Assembly (NCBI GenBank): GCA_020650975.1
Contig: JAIPMN010016076.1
Location: forward strand, 4,021 to 25,230
From: Apostichopus californicus
Lineage: Eukaryota; Echinodermata; Holothuroidea; Aspidochirotida; Stichopodidae
Reading direction: 5' to 3'
DNA: 21,210 nucleotides
The notes below the pieces were generated by a model that searched no databases, had not been told where the DNA came from, and saw only the letters and a program-made list of their open reading frames with translations. Made by a program: the position numbers and the translations under genes. Of the stretch, positions 10,165 through 16,912 are shown in pieces (position 1 is the first letter of the stretch; each line of letters starts with the position of its first letter).

Positions 10165-10226
10165 ACGTGTACAAGTAAGGGGCCTGACGTTTCGATCATA
10201 GCAGGATCTTCTTCAGAGGCTATATA
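10165..10226 (-). mobile_element. Penelope-like element 3' end, second copy (inverted)
   Basis: Read on the minus strand it carries the same hammerhead-like 40-mer as 3253-3292 followed by CCTTACTTGTACAC, matching the AACTTACTTTTACAC at the 3' end of copy 1. No endonuclease frame is visible upstream of it (toward higher coordinates), so it is either strongly truncated or eroded. It lies roughly 165 to 230 bp upstream of the minus receptor start codon. Confidence 0.65.
10181..10220 (-). ncRNA. hammerhead-ribozyme-like motif, second copy (core intact)
   Basis: On the minus strand stem I GCCT/AGGC is preserved and the catalytic box reads CTGAAGA, which fits CUGANGA. GAAAC and GTC follow. Stem II has one substitution (AGGATC has become ATGATC) creating a mismatch. 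The two copies in the window are therefore damaged in different places. Self-cleavage of this copy, especially as a dimer, is possible but unproven. Confidence 0.6.
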
Positions 10227-10267
10227 TAGTTTTTTTTTGTTCAATTAAATACATGTTACAATTGCAG

Positions 10268-10370
10268 AACAATAATTGACTCTAATATAGGAAAGGACAA
10301 ATATCTAGTCTCAATGGCATAACAATTTGACTCTAATATAGAAAGGGACAAATGTCTAGTCTATTTAGAT
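10268..10370. repeat. tandem duplication, about 52-bp unit, two copies
   Basis: AACAAT(AA)TTGACTCTAATATAG occurs at 10268 and 10321, followed in both by GACAAAT and TCTAGTCT. The copies differ by a 2-bp indel and a few substitutions. It lies just beyond the inverted Penelope end, so it could belong to that element's untranslated region. Confidence 0.75.
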
Positions 10371-11408
10371 GAAACTCACCTTTTCCACTCACCTATATAG
10401 ACTAGGTTGTTTGAATTTATAATCTTGTTCAAAGATATACCCTTCCTCCCTTCAGTCAGTGTTCTGCGATGTCACTATGGCTGATACGCACAAAGCGTTA
10501 TTTTCCGGTTGTAATATTGGCGTTCATTAAACGTTGAAATCCTTCAAAACGTGTTATCTACTTACCCTTGCTTGAAACAATACAAGCTATATGTTTTGGT
10601 CAAACGGCGTGTTCATAGAAATGTGACGTAGTCAGAGGCTGCAAGTATATATAACAGGGAGGTGAGAAGACACCAAAAGAGGATCGACAAGTTCTAAGAA
10701 GGAGACCGAAGAGGTTAATCCCGATAAAAATTTGTCTTTATTATGATAACTTATAGCACGTACGCTTTCCTGTCTTCGCTTAAGTCAATAAACCATCGAC
10801 GAAAGTCAATGACTATATGTTGAGTCAACGTTTTGTCCTTTTCCCCTTCGAAGAACATTCGACGAACCTTTGAAGTATATATTATTTCGACTGAGCCCAG
10901 GCTGATTTTATATCGAGATCATCTAAAGATGATTTGGCAGAAGGTTTGAGACTGTTCGTTGAGTATTCAGATCACTAGTTCAAAATCACGTTTAGAGGTT
11001 TCTGTCAAACATCACACCCAATGTTACTCACGTCGTTTGTAATTATCATTGCAGTAAGTAATATGACATTTACAACACTCATATCAAATCATATATTAGT
11101 ATTACTTTCACTTATATCATAATTATTTTATCAATATCAGCGAAACTAAAATTGACTTCATGTGGAAAAGTGTTAAGTTGACACTTATAAAGCGGATAAG
11201 CATTGCTTATTATTATAGCTTACCTGTTTAATTAAAATCGAATTCCTCTTTTCCTTTTCTGCGAAGCTTGCATATATTTATCAGCCACATGTACAAACAT
11301 TTTGCTCTCAAAGATAAGTGGTTATCTGTAAATCGTTGTTGTAAATGTATCAGAGGGAACACGAGGCAGTGACATGCAGTTAGTGCTGTCAGTGAGAACA
11401 ATTCATTC
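10371..11408. other. intergenic DNA between the divergent receptor genes
   Basis: No coding segment recognised. A TATATATAA tract at about 10648 and an AATAAA at about 10787, in plus orientation, could be parts of an eroded LTR or promoter, but no direct-repeat partner or target duplication was found. Confidence 0.4.
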
Positions 11409-11416
11409 CTTTAAGG

Positions 11417-11835
11417 CAGGGGTTCCCTAACTGGGGTGAAAGAACTCCCAGGGGGTGCGTGAGTCCATCCCAAGGGGTTCGTGAGACGTTTCTGAAAGTC
11501 AAAACTGAGGTACTTTTTGTTGAACTATAATCTGATATATCATATAATTTAGTAATGTACAAAAGTCGTACCTATCGACAAGCTCTTTTCGCGTTCCATG
11601 CGCATATGTTGCCATAGTAGTATATCGAACCGTGCATGTAATAAATAACTGAATTATGAAACAGACTTTTTTTTATTACAATAATACACTATGAACTTAA
11701 TCATTTTACGAAGCACTGTTATGCGTATTACAGTATATAATAATGACTCAGATCGTGTCTCGAAAAATTGGGGGTTCGTGGACAACTCTGACATCCACAG
11801 GGGGTTCGTGGGGGGATAAAGTTAGGGAAACCCTG
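11417..11835. mobile_element. hAT-like MITE copy 2, inverted, perfect 8-bp target duplication
   Basis: CTTTAAGG at 11409-11416 recurs exactly at 11836-11843. The element starts CAGGGGTTCCCTAACT and ends AGTTAGGGAAACCCTG. Its reverse complement aligns with 8361-8891 over both ends and much of the interior. It is about 110 bp shorter, mainly lacking the part around the GGAGGTCATCTGG segment of copy 1. Confidence 0.9.
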
Positions 11836-11843
11836 CTTTAAGG

Positions 11844-12527
11844 CATAGCTGCTCAAGGGTATATGCTATGTGTTTAATTTCTTCGGGGAAACAGTTCTGG
11901 CACATTCTGCTTATTGTTATGAATCAATTGAGCACTAATATACTATAACTCTGTTAGTTGATTGTAGATGAACATCGCATCACACAGTTAATGTGTAAAA
12001 GCTGTTACTATATATATAAGGCTATACAATTGACTACTGGTAAATTGGAAGTAAAATTGGAAAGTGTAACAAGATAATGTATAACTGTATATGCAATGTT
12101 GCTAAATGCTCCTTCAAATCAAAGTTGAAGTATTCTCTTTCCCTGTTAAAGAAAACAGGATCATATTATGAACCATTGTTTCAGTTATAATTTCCTGTCT
12201 TTTGTCAGTACCTTGTATTTAGAAATATATGTTTTGTTGTTGTTGTTGCTTGTAACTAAGATCGCTGGAATATCCTAAAGTAGAAGGACTTAGTTATGGA
12301 AGGATATATGTGAACATGTATATGGACTCTCAGGTCAAACAATATTGCAGCATATAAGTATATATTTCCAATGTAAAGCAAATCATTAAAATCCCACGAA
12401 ATATCATCCTGTTCTTTTATAGCAAAGCTCTCACTTTGTCAAAAGAAAAGCGATTGCTTAGGGGGCAAACGGTTGTAGATTAGATATGTTGTAAGCTTTA
12501 CAACCATCTAAAAATTGTGTCGATTGC
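11844..12527. other. AT-rich intergenic DNA with a GTT microsatellite
   Basis: Nothing gene-like is seen. There is a (TTG)n run at about 12233-12248, and short TA runs near 12010. Confidence 0.5.
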
Positions 12528-12894
12528 TTAAAGGCATTGAAGACTCGCCCCAAAGCGCGTGTCGCCCTCTGAAAAAAAAGTTAACTTTCCGTTGCTTGCA
12601 AGTGAAGTTTTCTTCTTGTCGCTACAAAATGCAGACAGTTATGAAACGTGATACCTTGTTATCTTTATCTGGACCTGAGATGTCCAGCGCTGCTATGTAC
12701 ATTATGTTGTGGCTATTGACCGTAGCTGTATGTATTGACTGTACACTAGTGTCTAATTACCGATGGTAGCAAGCTGTGTGTGTATTTTCTGGGATCGATG
12801 GTGGTGTCTAACACTTCTGTTACACCTCATTCGAAACTAGGTCAGATTACCGTCATCAGACGTTTCTTTGTGCGCGAGTCTTCACTCCCTTTAA
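12528..12894. mobile_element. TTAA-flanked MITE with GAAGACTCG inverted termini
   Basis: TTAA at 12528-12531 and 12891-12894 flank a 359-bp segment. It begins AGGCATTGAAGACTCGC and, read inward from the right, begins AGGGAGTGAAGACTCGC, 15 of 17 identical. A TTAA duplication is the hallmark of piggyBac-type insertion, although these termini do not show the usual CCC start, so the superfamily is uncertain. The 84-residue plus-strand frame at 12515-12769 (KGIEDSPQSACRPLKKKLTF...) crosses the left boundary and is mostly element sequence. No transposase is present. Confidence 0.75.
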
Positions 12895-12995
12895 GTATAG
12901 TTTAATCGGACTCGAGTATGTAAGCACGTGCGAACTAAGTCGAACGAATGCGGTTGCTATGGGAATAAACAGTAGTTTCAATCCGCACTGAAAAT

Positions 12996-13024
12996 ATGAA
13001 GAACTTCATCACAAGACACGCACG
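12996..13024 (+). CDS. candidate 5' coding exon of the plus receptor gene (speculative)
   Basis: ATG at 12996 opens MKNFITRHA and meets a perfect donor GTAAGT at 13025 in phase 2. A possible acceptor ATTATTCAG at 16440-16448 would complete an Arg codon and continue Glu-Met-Phe-Ser in the frame of the receptor exon, so the join is phase-consistent. The acceptor lacks a good pyrimidine tract and a TATA box lies right before it, so this may be coincidence. Confidence 0.2.
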
Positions 13025-13114
13025 GTAAGTACACCTAGTGTATATCAAATGATATGGTATAGCCTAGGTAACAGTTGGTCAAGGCGATGACATTTGCTTC
13101 GTTTGATACATATA

Positions 13115-13161
13115 CCTAGCTATAGACCTAGCGTTAGGCCTAGTGGAAGTGTATAGCTAGG
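13115..13161. repeat. perfect 10-bp inverted repeat with nested hairpin
   Basis: CCTAGCTATA at 13115-13124 pairs with TATAGCTAGG at 13152-13161. The 27-base loop holds a smaller CCTA/TAGG pair. The surroundings (13050-13165) are rich in CCTAG words. No target duplication was seen. Confidence 0.6.
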
Positions 13162-13429
13162 CTGGTGGTCAATCTATTCGTGCGATAAGAGCTGCTAAAA
13201 TTAGAAACTTGTTGTAAAAGAAGTTAACCATGAAATGAGGAATAGATACTGGTGCATGCCTGTGTTTGTATTGTGATTGTACTGTGATGAGCAATGTATC
13301 AAACATATTATGCACCGTGTATGATAGGTTTTGTTTATACACAGTGTGTATAATACATTGTGTCTGTCAATACATGATCCTAACCACCCTTCTCGTAAAT
13401 GGAACCTTCCAATAAAATAAATTAACTTG

Positions 13430-13535
13430 TATTCATTTATTTATTTGTTTTGTCGCCAGTTGTGTGCAAAGGGAAATAAAGTCTCCTATAAAGTCCTTAA
13501 AAGACTTAACAAGGTAGGATGTTGTAAATTATCAT
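13430..13535 (-). mobile_element. LINE 3' end with hairpin and TTTA-type tail (copy C)
   Basis: The plus strand shows an (ATTT)n tail at about 13434-13450, then a block aligned to the LINE 3' end at 19639-19730: AAGTCT...ATAAAG...CTTAAAAG...CTTAACAA. The inner stem here is AAGTC/GACTT, whereas copy A has AAGC/GCTT and copy B AAGCC/GGCTT. The outer stem is partly eroded (TCCTA/TAGGA). The element reads toward lower coordinates. Confidence 0.65.
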
Positions 13536-13631
13536 AGTGTTTAAAAACTGCCCATGGCGCAGAACAATCAAAATGAGATCTGAAACGAAAAAGTTACCGT
13601 TTTAAAGAATTTACATAAGGAGCGATTTTAA

Positions 13632-13692
13632 TAAACAATAGATCTAGAGGCGAGAAGCTGCAGACGAAAATGTGCTGTCTCCAAAATGACGC
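13632..13692 (-). pseudogene. possible short non-LTR reverse transcriptase fragment
   Basis: On the minus strand the frame reads TFSSAASRL, stop, IYCLL. This resembles the FVSSRLDYCNxLL motif of L2/CR1-type reverse transcriptases and repeats the SSAASRL of the fragment at 14387-14175. The shared DNA is about 24 bp (13643-13668 versus 14209-14232). The match is too short to be certain. Confidence 0.3.
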
Positions 13693-13985
13693 CTTGTGAT
13701 TGGCTGTAAAAGGTTGAGAGAATGACTGTAACGTAGATCACTATACAAAGGTTGTATTCCGTGACAATTATACTTAGATATGCTGGAACCATCTGTGTTG
13801 TAAATAGGGCGATAGGTAAGCAGAAGAATGTGTGAAAGCAATGCCTGATTCTATGGCTAGCCAATAGAGATTTTTAAGAATAGATGCCATATGGTCAATA
13901 ACGCTGGATTAATAGAATCAAGCAAGCTGCCGAATTGTGAATAAAGCCGAACTAATTAGTGGACAAGAGATGACGCATATTTATA

Positions 13986-14165
13986 ATCGCTTCTCGGCCT
14001 TTTGGCTAAGATCATGTGTAGTATATGTTCCCTTTCGAGGGGAATGGTGATGCACACCCGACGATAATCACACAGTCACAGTCCCGATGCAAGGGGACTG
14101 GGGTTGAGAGCGGATCAGTCGTTCGGTAGTTTGGTATTTGTGCCCAGGTTCTTTCCTGGGCGACT
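13986..14165 (+). ncRNA. U2-snRNA-headed structured RNA candidate (divergent U2-like gene or U2-derived SINE)
   Basis: Bases 13986-14030 match the 5' end of U2 snRNA as remembered with two differences. They start ATCGCTTCTCGGCCTTTTGG and keep the branch-site-pairing GTGTAGTA. After GTTC the sequence leaves U2 entirely but stays highly foldable: TTCCCT-TTCG-AGGGGAA (14027-14043 region), GGTG/CACC, a perfect 7-bp CAGTCCC/GGGACTG stem, an Sm-like ATTTGTG at 14136-14142, and a perfect 7-bp terminal hairpin GCCCAGG/CCTGGGC (14142-14148 with 14155-14161) followed by T5. Canonical U2 stems IIa, III and IV are absent. It could be a U2-headed SINE of the kind known from crocodilians, a chimeric retrocopy, or a novel Sm-class RNA. 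Confidence 0.6.
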
Positions 14166-14174
14166 TTTTCTTAA

Positions 14175-14387
14175 AAAGTATTCATAGTAAAGGATTGGGT
14201 TATCGTTGTCTAGTCGAGATGCTGCAGACGAATGCTCAAACTGGATGAGAATTGGTCGCGGAAGGAATCGCTTTACTTTAGCACCACTGTTGAGATGAGA
14301 ATATGCTGAAACGTTAACGTGCTTGACCGTGGTCAGGTTACAATCAAGAATTATACCAAAATCACACATATTTGTCGCTTTGGAAGA
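14175..14387 (-). pseudogene. non-LTR retrotransposon reverse transcriptase fragment (L2/CR1-like)
   Basis: The minus-strand frame reads FGIILDCNLTTVKHVN, then VKRFLPRPILIQFEH, then SSAASRLDNDNPILYY. This tracks the conserved LGV-x-x-D-x-x-L-x-x-x-x-HV, then RFL, then SRLDYCNxLLYG stretch of L2/CR1-type reverse transcriptases, the C-terminal side of the palm and thumb. The catalytic FADD region is not present and flanking motifs are lost, so it is a decayed fragment. Its downstream end abuts the U2-headed RNA candidate, which lies in the opposite orientation. Confidence 0.75.
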
Positions 14388-14453
14388 ACATATTGTCGCA
14401 AAACTGAAGCGCGCCAGGGGAAATACTATATGAACAAAACATACACAACACAT

Positions 14454-15343
14454 ATCTTGGTAAAATTGTTTACACTGACTGCGACTACCTACATATTTTC
14501 GATCGTCGATTAATATTCAACATAAGCAAACGATTACAGAAACTGGCAATTGAAAGGGTACTGTATACCTACATGAAACATTAATATGTTCTTTTATGCA
14601 GCCACTTAATATGAGTTAATATATAAACCACGAACACAAAGACCGCACCCTCTTCCTGCTTTACTAATTATTACATAGTCCGTTCGAAACAAACATGTCG
14701 TTTATTACGTTGTTACTTCAGAGTGAAATTTCACGTATAGATAGATATTGTCTTTGGTTACACAATGTTGCTCTTTACGTCTCGAGAGAAAATGAACATC
14801 ACTAACAAAATCACGTTTATTCATGCTAGCATATTTGTTTCAGTGTTTTATATAGGAATAACATAACAGAAAATTACGGGCAGTCACTCCCTTTACATCA
14901 TAATCATAATAAGCTATGTTCATTCATAATTGAAACTAGAATTAGAGGAGACGGTCAATCTTTGATGGATTTTGATTTGTAATGCCTATGAGAGTGGTTA
15001 GGACATTGTTGTTCCTATAGGTGTCCGTAGACCAAGAACAGGTTTGTTAATTTCAGTATTGATTGTTTGAATCAGCGAGTTAGCGGTTACGTCGTAATAA
15101 TATTGACAACGTTTACACCTCAGTGGTTGCAAACTATAATTAAAACAAGGAACCAATGAAAAGAAGTAAACATTTAAATCCCCCTGACGTATTGTTCGTT
15201 CTGGTTTCTTTGTGATTGTTACTCCATGCACTACTTAAGAGTTAAAAGAATTCAATATGCAATTAACACACACGCACACAACCAAATTAAACTATCAGCT
15301 TGTAATAGCAGATACAACTTATAACAGATAATTCCAAGTAGTA
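14454..15343. other. AT-rich intergenic DNA
   Basis: No gene, RNA or well-defined repeat recognised. The minus-strand frame at 14998-15231 has no recognisable domain. A short CA-rich patch occurs near 15267-15279. Confidence 0.5.
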
Positions 15344-15351
15344 CATAGAAC

Positions 15352-15735
15352 CATAGGCGTAGGAGGCGGGGGGCTATGGGGGGGGGGGGCTGCAGCCCCA
15401 ACCAAAATATTTTTGTGAAAATTCGGGCAATATGCTGAGAATTCTTCGGGCACCTACTGAAGAAAAATATATTGCAATGTGTTTTTCAATGGTTAAAATT
15501 CTATTATTATTATCATTATTATTGTAACGACTTCACCCAAAATGGTAGTAACACGGCAAATGGTTGTATGTAATTGGCATCCGATGCAATTAACCGATGC
15601 ATTCCTATATGATATGTACATTAACATGTTGAACGCGCTTGGAGCGAGCGCAAAATTTTGGTTATGTTTTTCGGGCAAGTCATTACAGCCCCCCCCCCCC
15701 CAACCCCCAAATCTAATTGGGCTCTTACGCCTATG
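15352..15735. mobile_element. hAT-like MITE with CATAGGCGTA termini
   Basis: The left end CATAGGCGTAGGAG and the right end read inward CATAGGCGTAAGAG are inverted repeats, both followed by a G-rich run (15367-15390 left; complement of the C-run at 15690-15715 right). Flanks CATAGAAC (15344-15351) and CATATAAC (15736-15743) match at 7 of 8 bases, an 8-bp target duplication. It has CA...TG ends as in hAT. Inside are GGTTATGTTTTTCGGGC-type and TTCGGGCA segments and an (ATT)n run at 15501-15525. The two opposing open frames in it are spurious. Confidence 0.8.
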
Positions 15736-15743
15736 CATATAAC

Positions 15744-16410
15744 AACTCCCTGGTCGTTCTCACATCAAAATTAGAATACATGTACATCTAGGCCTATACA
15801 GCGTTCCACAGTCATTCTACTATGACTGAGGTGAAACAATACCTATCATTATGTGACCCCCCCCCCCACCCCACGTACACAATGTGAAAACACTCAGTTG
15901 ATGGTCACTAAACAGTCTACGGTTGGAATATTCTCAGACGCAGCTAGATCAATTACATTGAAGATGCATGACAGCGGATTCATTATTATGACGTAACGTA
16001 GAGAAAGTACCAACGAGTTCCTAACAGAATAGTAGCACTAACTTTGGATTCTGTGCAATGCAGCTTACTGCACGTAGGCCTACGTAGCACCGTGGCCGAT
16101 CATAAATTTTGAACAAATTTTTTCAAAGACATCTTCAAAATTACGACCACGTTGCACAAACAATAATGAGGGTTAACGACGGGCCGGAGTAGTTACCTGT
16201 GTTTTCGCAAACTCAATTGTTAAGGCCTTATGATCATCAGATCGTGTATTTACGGAATCAGAAGTTGGAGTAAAATAGAGGGCGTCTGACATTAATTGCT
16301 TGTCTGGATTCATTGTTTGACACCTTTAAAGTTAGTAAACATCTAAATATATCAAAATACGTATATTTAACCGACCACATAAGAGGAACTATAGTGTAAA
16401 GAAATTCGAA
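15744..16410. other. upstream region of the plus receptor gene
   Basis: No coding segment recognised. It contains a C-run (15857-15867). Regulatory elements cannot be identified from sequence alone beyond the TATA box described separately. Confidence 0.45.
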
Positions 16411-16418
16411 TATAAAAG
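16411..16418 (+). promoter_or_regulatory. TATA box candidate for the plus receptor gene
   Basis: TATAAAAG lies 42 bp before the ATG at 16453 and 99 bp before the ATG at 16510. A start of transcription about 30 bp downstream would leave a very short leader for the first ATG and a normal one for the second. It competes with the alternative that 16440-16448 is a splice acceptor. Confidence 0.4.
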
Positions 16419-16452
16419 CAACAAAACTTTGTTGCAAACATTATTCAGAGAA

Positions 16453-16912
16453 ATGTTTTCCACGTTATCATATTTTCTTAAACACGCGCCGTTACATTTT
16501 CTATCGCAAATGAATCCACAAAGACTGAGCTACTCTACATTCCGAAACGACCCGGAAATCCCCGAAGGGCTTTCTATCAGGACCAGCAGGCAAAAATGGC
16601 CATGGATGTTTTGGTTTGCATTGAAGGTGCTTGGGCTGTATCATCACAAGTCAGTGGTAATACAAAGAAAATGTTTCTGTTGCCAAGTATGCAGTATAAA
16701 CGACGGAATATCAGGCGGACGAGTAAGTCGACATCAGTTACATTTAGACTATTTGACTCTCGCCTATGAGTCAGATTCACTGGATATATATAACCACAAC
16801 GACCTCAATGTAACCAGCTTGCAAAACAGTGATGAACCTTATTGCGCAGTTTGCGAGACCCTATGGTGGAATGGCAACCGTCTTCCAGTGAGGTACACAG
16901 AAGAAGATATAG
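16453..16912 (+). CDS. plus receptor gene, exon 1
   Basis: The exon ends in ATAG before a strong donor GTGAGT at 16913 (phase 1). It contains in one piece what the minus gene splits between two exons. Starts at 16453 and 16510 are both in frame; the second aligns better with the minus gene's start, the first has G at -3. An unused perfect donor, GTAAGT at 16723-16728, lies next to the position of the missing intron. Confidence 0.75.

Noticed and set aside
10630-10860. Possible solo LTR (TGTGACG start, TATATATAA, AATAAA)
   Set aside because: No matching second LTR, clear CA end or target duplication could be found.
10850-10872. Heat-shock-element-like GAA/TTC array
   Set aside because: Spacing is irregular and only one proper GAAnnTTC dyad is present.
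12515-12769. 84-codon frame as a small membrane-protein gene
   Set aside because: It crosses the boundary of a TTAA-flanked MITE and lacks splice or start support.
16723-16737. 15-base internal segment bounded by GTAAGT and CAG in plus exon 1
   Set aside because: Too short to be a spliced intron, and the frame is open through it.
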